Assembly (NCBI GenBank): GCA_003339415.1
Contig: PDHQ01000046.1
Span: forward strand, 3,119-67,118
Length of the DNA: 64,000 nt
Source of the DNA: Ophiocordyceps camponoti-saundersi (nom. inval.)
Lineage: Eukaryota > Ascomycota > Sordariomycetes > Hypocreales > Ophiocordycipitaceae
Direction: 5' to 3'
Shown here: piece by piece, positions 11,559-22,868 of the stretch
How the letters are laid out: each line of letters opens with the position of its first letter
Numbering within the stretch: position 1 is the stretch's first letter
Notes under the pieces: model-generated
The model's input: only the letters and a program-made list of their open reading frames with translations
Told to the model about the DNA's origin: nothing
Databases searched by the model: none
Program-made: the position numbers and the translations under genes

Positions 11559-13549
11559 GTCGACGGAAGCAAAAACAAGAAAACAATACCGTGCATGTAT
11601 ATTCCTATTCTATCGACCAACGACGCCATGACTCGCTCACATGTATTTCTTCGCGCACCGGACGACGTCTTTTTTTTTCACACACACACACACACACATA
11701 CATACATACATACGCACACACACTCACACACACACAAATACAAACAAGCAAGGCCATTGGACCGCGAGAGAAGGGGGGGGGGGGGGGGGAACTTCTTTAC
11801 TCATCTGACTATTGCGGTAGTCTACTACTTGTTTTTTAGCCCCTTTTTTCTTCTCTACTTGTGTTTTTTCTCCCTCTCTTCTTTTTCTTCTCTTTTCTTC
11901 GTCCCTCCTCCCACCCCTTTCCCCCCTCACTTAACCCTTCTATTCATCAAATATAATTTTTTTTTTCACTTTTTTGATGAGACGGATGAAAGGCCGTTTC
12001 ATGGGCCCTTGAAGCCTTTTATTCGATTGGCACGCGGGAAACGGGACTCCGGCGGTTATAACGAGGAAGGGGGAAAAGGTATGCATGTATGTAAGTAGAT
12101 GACGGCAAAAGGTCACTTACCGTAACTGGCATGGTTAGTCGCCGTTGGAGACTACCTAGTTAGGTACCTAGGTAGGCAGGCAGGCACAGGGTGAAGCCGT
12201 TTGCCTTGCTCTGGCCTGTGTCTTTTCTATCTCAGGCGCCGCTGTGACGTTGTTGGCGCTTGTGGATGGACATGGAGCAGATGTGTGCGTATGAGTATGT
12301 GTGTATGTACGGAGTAAGAGGAATTGAATAACAGGCAGACATGCATATGTACTATTTACACACATTTATTTCCGGATACTTGCATATCTATCGATATATG
12401 CACGTGTTTATATACATACATACCTACATAAGCCTTGGTAAGGTGAGAGGACCGGTGTACCTGCGTATGTGTACGGGGTAATAGGGATGGGTGTATGATA
12501 CGGATATCCGTACATCCATACGGATTACATACATATATATATATACGTGTCACCGTGGCGTATATCTTCGTAGGTAGGCTTATTGGTGATGCGAGCCCGG
12601 AGGTCGAGGGGGATATCCGTAGTTCCGTCCTTTACTGGCGGGGTGGAGATGGATGGGATGATGCGGAGGGGGTTGTGTGGGACTACGTACTGTGGATAGG
12701 TAGGTTAGCTTGGGTTACACTAGGCCGTAGGTCATCTGTAGGTAGGCTGTATATTACATACAGTACTAGTATTGTATGACTAGCGATTGCTTGTTGTAAG
12801 AGGTTGTGTTTGTCTTTATCCATCCTTCCATCCGGTGAGTTATTCATCTACATATATACATATTTATTGTTTGACTCCTTCGTAGACGTCATCTGGTAAT
12901 CACTCACTCACTCACTCACTCGTATCAGCGACCCTACCTACCCAATCAAAGCAAACACAAGACATGCTCAAACGTCACTTACATACATACATACAAGGAT
13001 TAAAAGATGGACTGGGCAAGGCATCTCCCACATCTCTCTACTCATCATACCTACCTAGAGGTAGCTGCGAACACCAAGTCTATGTATGTTTATGAATGCT
13101 CGTCATATTTCTCCTCTCTAAGAAACCTAGTCAGGAAAAAAATAGAAAGAAAACGTTCCCGTCTAGTTCCAAAGGTGAAGGGAATAGAGATGAAAATGAA
13201 AAGAAAAAAACCCCATCCATCCCCTTTTTGTTTTCCTTCGCCTACCAATGTAGGGATGAACCTATGTAATGATTGGGAGTTGCTAATGTACAATGAAAAT
13301 GATCTTGAAGAAAGGAAAAGAAAAAGAACGAAAGAAAAAAAAGGCTTCACTTTTTCCCGACGTTTCATGTTTTTCTCATAAAGACCGAAAAAAAGGGGGG
13401 GAAGGAAAGGAAAGACGTTGTTTTTTTTTTCGTTGCCCCAAGGGAGGAACATGTTGGGAATCGAAATCTCCCCTTGAAAAAGGAGGCACCAAAAAAAAAG
13501 TGAATGACCTGCGTTGAACAACAGTCAAGAAGAGAAAGAAAAGAAAGGC
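11559..13549. other. Convergent intergenic region, microsatellite-rich, no gene
   Basis: About 2 kb between the 3' ends of the SMI1 homolog and the LPMO gene. It holds a (CA)n tract (about 11680-11740), a 17-G homopolymer (11773-11789), TAGGTA/TACCTA motifs with local dyad symmetry (about 12152-12180), (CTCA)n near 12900-12920 and a second TACCTAGAGGTA palindrome at 13052-13063. Open frames are short and low-complexity, with no family resemblance. Confidence 0.6.
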
Positions 13550-14905
13550 TTAGGCGGCGTAGTAGCGGAAAGATCGACCGGCAACGCGTCGCACAATCGA
13601 ACGGGCCATCTTCAACTCTGCCGACTCGCCACCCGAGCACGACGTTCCTTCCGACATGGCCTGGACGACGGACCACTGACCGCTGGCGCATCGCTGGAAA
13701 GACTTGCCTCCGATGCAGTTCCATGTACCCTCGGAAGAGCACGACGTTCCCGGAGGGTGACTTCCACCGGGGGCCGTGCCGTTGCTGGGGGCGCTGACCT
13801 GTTGCTGTTGCTGCTGCGATTCTTGCGGCTCCTGGTCCTGATCCTGATCCTGCTCCTGAGCAGGAGGCGAAGAAGGAGGGCTGGCAGGAGCGTCGGTCGC
13901 CGTGGCGCTCGCGACAGCAGGAGCTTCCGATACAGTAGCAAAGACGGCGCCGGGCGCACCATTTCTGCCGTTTCTGTACGAAGACTTGCCGGACGAGGAA
14001 GTTGGCGTCGGGGCTGCATAGTCCCCGGAAGAGGGGCCGACCGGCGCCGGAGGGTTGACGTTCGAAGGCTTCGGGGCAGCGTATTTGTTCGAAGAAGGAG
14101 AGGCCGCCGAAGAACTGTCGTACGAAGGCGAAGACTGCTTCTTGGTCGGGGCATTGGGCTTGGCCGTGGGAGCCGGCGGCTGGTAACCGCCTTCATCTCC
14201 GCCACGTTGGCCGCCGTTGCCGCCTGGGCACGAACCGGTAGGGGCTGCAAAGGCGTTGGTCGCACCGTTGAACCGGTCGACGTCCTTGCCCGGGTTGGGG
14301 AAGCGCACGTCTTTTGAGTCCGGGACGCCGCATCCGTTGCCCACGTTGGCCACGAACATGTCCGGCAGCGACTGGAGGAAGCCCGAAGAGCCGCCGGAGC
14401 CGGTGACGGTAACCGGCGCGCAGTTCATGTACATCTCTCGGTTGCCGATCTTGTTGAACCAAGTCCAGGCGAGGGTGTAGTTACCGGCCGGGATCTCGTT
14501 GTGGATGGTGTAGTCATATCTGTAGGGAGTATCGGCGCCAGCACCGCCTCCCATGTTGCCCCCCTGGTTCTTGGCCGGGCAGCCGCCCTCGATGGACTTG
14601 ATGACCTTCCAGACCGAGTTCTTGTTGGGCTTGAGGTCAGTCGTCATCGACACCTGGCACGACCCTCCTCCGTGAACGGCCGAGCCGCGGAACTCGAGCT
14701 GCTGCGTGCTGCCCTGCTTGTAGACGTTGCTGCCGCCGGACATGTCGTACACTCCGTTGCGCTGCTTGCAGGGGAAGTCGGATCCATCCGCCGCCAGGGG
14801 GCTGTTGGTCAGACTGGCCTTGCCGAAAGGCACCGGGTTGCTGATAAGGATATGGGCACTGCCCGTGGCGACCAGGCCAGCGGCAGTGATGGACTTGAAC
14901 AGCAT
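13550..14905 (-). CDS. AA11 lytic polysaccharide monooxygenase with C-terminal X278-like domain
   Basis: Single exon, 451 aa, secreted. The frame stays open upstream of 14905, but the start at 14905 gives a classic signal peptide (MLFKSITAAGLVATGSA) cleaved just before His18. This N-terminal His of the mature enzyme is the first half of the copper histidine brace. The second is His78 in SAVHGGGSC; Tyr159 in NREMYMNCAP is the likely axial residue. The core (residues 18-165) carries the AA11 hallmarks PVPFGKASL.NSPLAADGSDFPC and IKSIEGGCPA. A Ser/Pro/Ala-rich linker with DQDQDQ and poly-Gln leads to a Cys-containing domain (about 395-435, GTWNCIGGKSFQRCASGQWS) resembling the X278 module often joined to AA11. 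Known AA11 enzymes oxidatively cleave chitin, so a role in own-wall remodelling or in attack on insect or fungal chitin is plausible but not shown by sequence. Confidence 0.93.
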   Translation of the reverse strand: MLFKSITAAGLVATGSAHILISNPVPFGKASLTNSPLAADGSDFPCKQRNGVYDMSGGSNVYKQGSTQQLEFRGSAVHGGGSCQVSMTTDLKPNKNSVWKVIKSIEGGCPAKNQGGNMGGGAGADTPYRYDYTIHNEIPAGNYTLAWTWFNKIGNREMYMNCAPVTVTGSGGSSGFLQSLPDMFVANVGNGCGVPDSKDVRFPNPGKDVDRFNGATNAFAAPTGSCPGGNGGQRGGDEGGYQPPAPTAKPNAPTKKQSSPSYDSSSAASPSSNKYAAPKPSNVNPPAPVGPSSGDYAAPTPTSSSGKSSYRNGRNGAPGAVFATVSEAPAVASATATDAPASPPSSPPAQEQDQDQDQEPQESQQQQQQVSAPSNGTAPGGSHPPGTSCSSEGTWNCIGGKSFQRCASGQWSVVQAMSEGTSCSGGESAELKMARSIVRRVAGRSFRYYAA

Positions 14906-17900
14906 GTCGAAGTTGACGAGGGAAGGAAATTCTCTCAAAAGGTTGGATGCAAAAGAGTTCCCGAGTTTCCTCAACGTTCCAGACGATGAGGTTCGGAAAT
15001 GGCTTAAGGGAAAAAAAAAAGGTCGCTTCTCTGGCTTCCAAGGAAGGGAGAGAGGAAGTGAAGGATGCCGATGGAAGAAAAATGATTGGAAAAGGCTGGT
15101 CAAGATGAGGGAATGTGAGGTCCGTAGCAAACGGATGAAAACTGAACAGGTGTCTGCGACAAAAGAACAATTAGAATCGGCAGACAATAACAGATGAAAT
15201 GGCAGTTCAGGTGCCGGGGCCTTTCTTCAAACATCAATAGGGCCAATTGAACAAACATTGACAATGGCTGTGAACAGAAGAGGCTCGCCACAGGTCAACA
15301 CAAGCGCTTAGGGGCAGACGCACTACACAACACCATGTGTGCTACCTGTGAATAAAAGCACGTACAAGACAGGGCAGAGCGTGTAGACAGAAAGGGAGGG
15401 GGGGCTGTGATTCTCAGATGGAATAGGATGCCGACACATTGACGGCCGGAAGAACGTGATACTCACTCTTTTTGTCCTGAACAGAGCCGGATGGAACGGA
15501 ATGAAGATTCTGGCGTAGCACAATAGTCGTGAGACTCTTGTTGTCTTTTTTTTTTCGCTCACTCGTTTCAGAAGACCGACAACCAGGCCGAACAACCAGC
15601 AAACATCAACGAGGTCTAGCCTCGGAAAGAAGACACGAAAGGAAGAAGAAGAAGAAAGTGATGAGGGAACGAAAGCCGCCTCGAGGAAAGTGAAAGGAAT
15701 GAGATGGATGAGTGTCAAGACCTCTTGCACGAGCAAAGGAGTCGGGCGGAGGAGCGTCTTATATCATCCTGTCTCCTAAAGGGGCGGGACTGGCGCGTCC
15801 TATACACCCTCCTTCCTCCTTCAGCCCTGGCCTCCGACGGATATCCAGGGGCTTGATGGATTAGATGGTCAAAGTGGAAAGAAACAAGGGTCTGGTCGAC
15901 TAAGAAAGCCATGGACGATGGCCCACGAGAACAAGCGCCCATGAATGGCACGCACGCATGTCATTCATTTGACGTGAGACAGCAGAAACAAGGTAGCGCC
16001 GTTATTGAACCACCAGTGGAGGCGGGAAAATCGAGGCTGGACAGGGAAGAAAAAGGAAAGGCCATGTTTCAAGGCGCGGGAGACCTGCCAAGGATGAATT
16101 GATAGGCTGATCCATCAGTTTCACTGCCACACGTACGGATACTGTACATTTGTGTATGGAAATACTTGCGTACATCATACAAGGCCCATATGCCAGGGCG
16201 GTCGTGCCCCTGAAGATCCTCAGAGTCCCCTGCAGGGAGGGGGCCAAGCGCTGGGCCGACGATTGGACGCGCCGTGGGGCTAAAAGCCGCGCCTGGCCAG
16301 ACAGCAGGCCGCAGAATGAGACAGGCCAAAGAGTCGGCGCCAATTGAAAAGGGTAGATGCCATTGATTAGTATCATGACGGCGATGGATGTGGCTGGACA
16401 TTGTTTGCGCGAGGCAAAGAGATGGCGAGTAGGTATGTATGTATCCGTACGTATGTGCTATACTGGATATCGAATTGCCAGCGTCCTGTTCATTGTTGGC
16501 TTTGTCGTCATCGTCATGGCAAATGGGCCTTTTCCCCTTCCAACCTACCTAGTCTGGCATCCGTACCGAGATACCATATGACATTCCCAAAAGGAGAGAC
16601 AGGGAAGAAGTGGGCTCTGAAGATGCCTATATCGGACCGTTTGTGCTGATCAGCCAATCGCTGTGACGCCGTCCCTATTTTCTTTTTTTCTTTTGCTTCC
16701 CGGCCTTGGTTCTGGCGGCAGATCCTTGCCGGGCTGCTGCGGGCGGGGATCGGCCACCGCCCCAGAGTTTCATCATATCCCTTCGGACGGACGACGCCAC
16801 TGCTTGGCTTGTGCTGTGTTGTGGTTATACTACCCTACCTACCGAGAGGTTGCGCGCGACCCCCACACTGCTAAACGGTTCGTTCGATTATTCGAGGAGA
16901 GGCTGAGCGGAAAAGGGAGGCTCTATCATGCGAGTCATGTGTTTCTTCTTGTCCTCTCCTCTGTCGTCTTTTGTTCTCTCTCTCTCTCTAGAGAAGAGAG
17001 GAGAGAAGACAAGAGGGAGTGGGAAGGGAGGGGCTTGTGTCCACCCAACCCTGAAGGAGTACCGCGCCCACGACGGAGCGGGCTAGAGGTACAAGATAGG
17101 GCTGTGTGGCACGTGCAGACCTCTCACAGCACCTGAGACCATCTTCTATTTTCAACGCCTCACTCCCTTGTCAATTGACGACTCACCATCGCGAGACAAG
17201 GCAGGTCTCCCTCGAGTGTGTTTCGCCTGTCACGAGGCGCGTGCTTACTTTGTTTATTCCTACTTCTGCCCTTGCGCTCGCGCGTCTTCAGCCCTTGCGC
17301 GCGTCTTCAGCCCTTGCCTTGCTTGCCGTCTCCTCGCCATCATCTCTTTTCTTTACAGACGAACAGGCTTCTTCATCATCCATCAAGAGAGTGTCCACTG
17401 TTCCGGCCCCGCCACCCACTCCCGGATCCGACTTTCATATCGACTAATTTCCAATACCTTGCAACGCATACATACACACATATAGGTGTATGTATGTATG
17501 TGCATACAACATACATACCTAACCTAGTATATCCGTATATCCATGTGCATCTGATGCCTTCGTTCCTTCGTGCGCTGGTAGCGTTGGTTTCGTGGTTTTA
17601 TAAGTTATCCACATTTTGGTTCGTCCAATCTTCCAGCCCCCGTTTGCCATGCGATTCATGTGTTGAGCCTATATTCGTTCCATGGTATGTATGCCTGTTG
17701 CCTCGCCCTCGCGTAGGACGTAGCATCAGACCGCCGTTGTTGCAACCTTCGGGGATGCGCTTCCTGCTTCCATCACCTCACCACCCTGGTCTTGTCAATC
17801 TTGTATATCCATGTAATACAGGTAACCAGCCTTGTTGGTTCGGCCGTTCGGAATCTATCCGTGTAGCTCACCCAATGAATGACGCAAACTCCCTTCTAAT

Positions 17901-18225
17901 TTGCCTTCATCTACATCAAACCATCGTCTCTTCATTCTCAATTTTGCCGGATGGGAGCCATCATCCTTTTCGCCCACGTCAGCTTCCTACATTGCTCAGC
18001 TGCGTGTCAGATGACACTTTTCCGCGTGGAAGCCCTCTTTATTACTCCTCTCCTTTCACCTGCCTCCTACACGCACCTCGCCGGTGAGGGCCCTCAATGC
18101 GTACGGCCAGTAAAGTCGATCGGTATGGTCGACACTGGCTGTAAAATCTCAGCATCTGCTGTGACTCAAATCGTCGTCGTCGTCGAACGTCCTGGAGATG
18201 GACAACCAGTTAGGAGACGAACTCA
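14906..18225. other. Gene-poor 3.3 kb: LPMO upstream region, no supported gene
   Basis: I see no coding region with family resemblance on either strand. The longest open frames (for example 17218-18087 plus and 15323-15736 minus) are pyrimidine-derived, Pro/Leu/His/Ser-rich and lack domain signals or credible splice partners. (TACA)n/(TATG)n microsatellites occur near 16430-16450 and 17465-17515, and an inverted CTCTC/GAGAG stretch near 16975-17010. The first several hundred bases left of ~16000 should include the LPMO promoter and leader. Confidence 0.5.
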
Positions 18226-18841
18226 TCAACGTCGAGAAAACGTGGCAGTCTCACCATCAACGTCTCCCCATCGCTGTCTGGTCCACTCAGCCATCTTCTC
18301 TCTGCGAAACGCCTCGAAATCCCACTCCCCCATCTCGAGATCCTCGCGCTGCAGAAAGACGTAAACAAACGTCTTCCTCATCTCCCCAGCCACTTCCTCG
18401 TCACCCCTCATCTCCCGAAGCTGAACATCGACCTCGACGCGTTCGTACTCTTCTCCCTCGAAACGATCCAACTTGTGTATGTTGGCGTCGGTCAAACCCG
18501 TCACGTATATCCCTCGAACGCTGCGGCCTGTTTCCGGCACGACGGCTGGGTAGTCGGCCGACCGTATGCGGTGACGACAGTAGCCATCCAGTATTGCCGG
18601 TGTGAAAGTGTGGATATCGCGGATGAGCTGCGGTGGGCTTTCCAGCCCGTAGCAGACGCTAAAGAAAATCTCCGGGGCCATCTGCCCGATGGGTCGTTGT
18701 TAGTCCCCAACTCGAACCATCGAATAGGCGGGTGGGGTTGGGCGAAATTACCAGGGTTCCTAAGCGCGAGTCAGCCCAAGCACTTTACTGAGATTCTCGA
18801 TATCACGTACCATAGAAGAAGGCTGAGAACTCTCCGCTCAT
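18226..18841 (-). CDS. Gamma-glutamylcyclotransferase-like (AIG2-like) protein
   Basis: Three exons on the minus strand: 18811-18841, an 8-nt microexon 18752-18759, and 18226-18681; 164 aa. Splicing gives MSGEFSAFFYGTLMAPEIFF, restoring the YGTLM substrate-loop motif that opens the GGCT/AIG2 fold. Without the two upstream exons the protein would begin inside this motif. Introns are 51 bp (GTACGT...CTTAG) and 70 bp (GTAATT...GGCAG, with an ACTAAC branch site). LDRFEGEEYERVEV carries the Glu expected at the catalytic position of the family. Family members release 5-oxoproline from gamma-glutamyl peptides or amines; the actual substrate cannot be told. It is the last gene before copia copy 2, about 500 bp away. 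Confidence 0.88.
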
Positions 18842-19342
18842 TGTCTCGACTTAATGAGCACGTTTCAAGGAGTCACTGCAACATGTAAGCTTTTCTGTGA
18901 AGACAAGAAGTTTTCGACCTCGTCTCCCTGGCGATGCCTGGTCCTAACAATGGTCACAGAGGCAGTTCCATACATATGCACATACATGTGTACAGTCTCA
19001 GATGTATGTTTGTGCGCAGCAGAGTATCCGGACACACTCCTCAACATCGAGAATGGCGCTCTTCCTCACGTCCTTGATGTTGCGGCTGCCAATTCATGTA
19101 TCCGTACTAGATACTAGTAGGTGACTTTTTATGCACAAGAAGCTGGCGGGTCTACTAAAGGTAGAAAGGCCTTGGTGCGATATGGTATGAGCCTCTATGG
19201 AGAAAGGCTCAGCAAGAAGAGTCGATGAGTGGACAGCTGCGTAAACTGCCTTGCAGTTGCACGGAACCTACATTATAAGAGCAGAAGAAGGCCTCTTGGC
19301 CCAACGGCAAGACAGGATAAACAGACGTATGTAGGTATGTAT
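18842..19342. other. Intergenic DNA between GGCT-like gene and copia copy 2
   Basis: No gene. The sequence keeps normal CpA/TpG frequencies right up to the target duplication GTATA at 19343-19347, so RIP did not visibly spread leftward out of the element. It presumably contains the promoter of the GGCT-like gene. Confidence 0.55.
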
Positions 19343-19347
19343 GTATA

Positions 19348-19644
19348 TGTCAGACAAGGAGGAGGCGTGCAAATTGCATTAATTAATATGCTTACCCTCT
19401 CAAAACGGAGGGAATTATCGTTATCTTTATATAAGTAATAAAGACTATCCGTATCTACCTCTTATACCGTGATACCCTTATAAATAAGCCTTTATTCCTA
19501 TATCCTATATATTACCCCGGATATAGCCCTTTTTCCTAATAGGAATTCCGTTTCCTAGGTTACGGATATATTATTATAATACTTATATATTTTAAGGGAT
19601 AATAAAATATATACCTAACTTACCCTTATTTTAGCTTTTTAATA
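19348..19644 (-). repeat. LTR of copia copy 2 (left, 3' LTR in element orientation)
   Basis: 297 bp. It starts with unmutated TGTCAGACAAGGAGGAGG and keeps TpG/CpA for about the first 45 bp, then becomes TpA-rich to its inner end TTTTTAATA. Confidence 0.92.
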
Positions 19645-20849
19645 TACCCCCGTAAGCGCTAAATATACCGCCTTTTATACTAAGTAAATAATATTTACTT
19701 TTTAAAAAGTATAATTAAGGTTTCTTACGATAATTAAGGAAAAAGTTAAGGGTTAATTAGCGGTAAAGTATATAGGTTAGTTTATTTAGCTTAGAAAATA
19801 TTAGATAATAGTTAAGCGGTTATTTTTATAGCTAAGCCCTTAATAAGGCTAGGTTCGATTCCTAGTACCTTTTTAATATATACTTTTAGGAATTACTATA
19901 TAAAGGAGGCTTTTAGTTAGGTAGCTTAATTACTTAGCTATAATAAAAAGATTAAAAGCCCCTTTATTATAGTAAAATAGCTAAATTACTTAGCTAGGGG
20001 TTTTCCTTAGTTAGTCTTATTAATAATATTTTTAGGTATTACTAACTTTTTATCTTTTTTATATATTTTAATAAGTTTACTATTTTATTTTAATAATAAA
20101 AAAACTAATAGATAAGTTAAAAAAATTAGAAAGGAAAAGTTCGTAAAGAAAATAAAAATATCGCGTTTAAAAATTTATAATATTTTAAAGTAATCTCCCT
20201 AATTAAAATAGATAATAAAAAAGATAATTTTAGGATAAGGGTATTATTTAACTAATAAGAAAATAATCGCGATAGCGATTAGGGAGTAATAAAATAAGTA
20301 TATATAGCGATTTTAAAGAAAATTAATCTAATCGTAAAGAAATAATAATAATCTAAAGTAACGCCTAAGTTATAATTAATAAAGTTAATTATAGATATAT
20401 AAGTTTAGATCTAATATATAAAACTAAGAGAGATAGGTATAATTACCTATTTAAATAAGCTTTTTAAAAGGTATTTTCTTCCTTTTAAGCCTTAATTAAT
20501 AAGTTAATTAAGAGGTATTTTCTTCCCTCTAATCCCTTAGATCTATATATAGCTTTATAAGCTTAATTTCCTTCTAAAAAGTGCGGAATTTCTCCCCTTA
20601 AAGTAGCTTAGTTAGTTTATCCGCTATTATATTAAAAATTTCTATCTAGCTAATCTTCGTACGGCCTAACTATATTTCTTACTATAGCTAGTAAAAGTAT
20701 ATATTTATATATAGGAGCTTAGTTTTTAACCTTATATTCTTCTTAGTAATTAACTTAATAGTTTATAAGTTATTATAGTATATTATAATATTTTCTAATA
20801 GCTTAAATTAAACTTATTTATATAGCCTCTTAAAAGCTTAGATTTCCTT

Positions 20850-21530
20850 TATAATATATAATAAGGCTAGGAACTTAGCTTTTATCGAGGAAATTATTAT
20901 TATATTTTATTTTCTAGATTTAAAAATAATTATACTTTTAAAAACTTAGATAATAAAGCCTTTAATACTTTTTCGGTTATAGTTATCCCTAAATAAAGCG
21001 TTAGATATAGCCGTAATAGTTAAATTATTACTATTATAGCTAATTAAAAAATCCTAAGTATTACGAAGGAATTTTATAATATAAACTATAAATTATAAAT
21101 ATTAAGGGCTAGGATTAACGAGGCCTTATATAAGTTAGCTAACGGTAAACATAATATTAGCCTATATAATAATAATAGCGTATATTAGGCTTTTAATAAT
21201 AGCTTAATATCGCTTAATCTTTTTTTCTATTACCTACCTTTTAAAGGGGGGGATCTTCTTAAGCGTTATAAGCTATAGCTAAGTCTTTTTTACTAGGAGC
21301 CTTTTAAATTTTATTATAACTTTTTAAATATAAGACTTCTAACTTAGGAAAAGTTATTTATTAGCCTAATCCCTAATAACTTCGATATTTAAGAACTATC
21401 TAAGATTACTAAGATCCTTAATTTAAAAAGCTTTTTTAATAGCCTCCTAAAATTTTATATACTTATCTATTTAATCTTTCCTAAATAAAGCTATAAGATT
21501 ATCGATATAGAAGAAAATAATAATCTTTCT
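20850..21530 (-). pseudogene. Degenerate copia reverse transcriptase-RNase H (copy 2)
   Basis: Minus-strand reading at about 21493-21515 gives FFYIDNLIALF, the RT box FFYVDDLI with one of the two catalytic aspartates still present. Downstream on the same strand IKDLSNLR-stop-FLNIEVIRD parallels the copia motif IKDLGxLxWFLGIEVxRD, and about 20880-20940 reads FKSRK..ISSIKAKFLAL (RNase H, cf. TEAEFLAL). It is better preserved than copy 1 but has stops throughout, so it is not functional. Confidence 0.85.
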
Positions 21531-22868
21531 ATTTATTATAATATAAGGGTTTTCCGAAATAGCCTTATAGCTTTATTTTTTTAGCTAAGCTATAAGTAGT
21601 TTATACTAAAAAAAAGGAGATTATTAAAAGCTATAAAGAGCCTTTTTTAACCTCTAAGCCTAGCCTAGCTTATTAAAGCTAGGGGGAAGCTTATAATATA
21701 TTTCCTTATTAAGATTATTATTATAAAAAGCGTTAACGAAGTTATATTACCGAGCTTTAAAGTTAAAATAGGCTATTAAGGCTATTAATAACTAGAATAT
21801 TTATATCGCTAGCGTATAAGCGTATATAGATAATTCGTTTAGCGGTTACTTATTTCTATATATAATAACGCGGGCTTTATACTTTTAAAAGAAGCTTTAA
21901 AAGTTAAACTTATAAATAAAAACTTATTTAAGATTAATTAACCGCTACTTTTAGGGTATAGCGGCCGTTAAGATCTTTTTAATAATTTTATAATCTTTTA
22001 TCTTTATTAATTTAACCTTTATAGCTTTTAGCTATTATACCTTATTAGGCTTATTATAAGCCCCTTTATATATAAGAGGGGGCTCCGGTAAATAGTCCCG
22101 ATAAGGCTTATCTATAAGAGCTTAAGAGAGGATAAAGGCCGAATTCCCTATCTAATTAAAGGAGTTAGGAGTAAGAGGCGTATAAGAGGGCGTTTCCGCC
22201 TCTTTTACTAAGGGATTTATAAGTCTAGCGCTAGGATAACCGTTATCCCGCTCTTTAATACTAGATTAATTAAAAAGGCCGGAAAATATATTTTCTATTA
22301 TTTCTTAAAATTAAAAGCTTTTACTAGATAAATTATATATTAAGGGCTTTATATATATATATTATATATATAAGAAAGGCTTAGGGGCCTCTTTTTCTTC
22401 TTCTTTTTTACGATTTTTAATAAGAGAGATCTAATATAGGGCTTTTTCTACTTAAGGAACCGGTAGTTTTTAATAGTCTTAGCTAAAGAAAATTTTCTTA
22501 TTAAAAGTAACGAAAAAGGTGCTAATTAAAGAGTGCCTTTTTAAGGAAGGTACCTAGATTAAGTATTAAGAAAAAAATATAATACCGGCTAAATAGCTAA
22601 TATAAGCTTTTAGGTCGAATTTACCTTAGAGGCCCCTTATAGCTTTCCTTATTATAAGAAAAGCTTTATAGCTATAAGCCTTAATATGCCTAAGGTTTTA
22701 AATAAGGCGATCTTTTAGATAACCCTCTTACTAAAAGTTATAAGTCTTAAGCTAACAAAGCCTTTACTTAATCGGCTATACGGCTACCCCCTTATCTATT
22801 TTATAAGGCGTCCTATTAAGTAAGTAAATAGCCGTTTATATAGCTATTAGTTATATATTATAAGGGAA

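Noticed and set aside
13550..15187. Longer 545-aa version of the LPMO starting at 15187
   Set aside because: The extra 94 residues are Phe/Ser/Leu-rich leader-like sequence, and they would bury the signal peptide and the N-terminal copper-binding His. The start at 14905 is required for a functional AA11.
15323..15736. 137-codon minus-strand frame upstream of the LPMO gene
   Set aside because: Ser/Phe/Leu-rich without family resemblance; lies where the LPMO promoter should be.
17218..18087. 289-codon open frame on the plus strand
   Set aside because: Pyrimidine-rich, Pro/Leu/His-rich translation containing microsatellite-derived HTYTHIGVCMYVHTTYIP; no domain, no conserved look, no splice partners.
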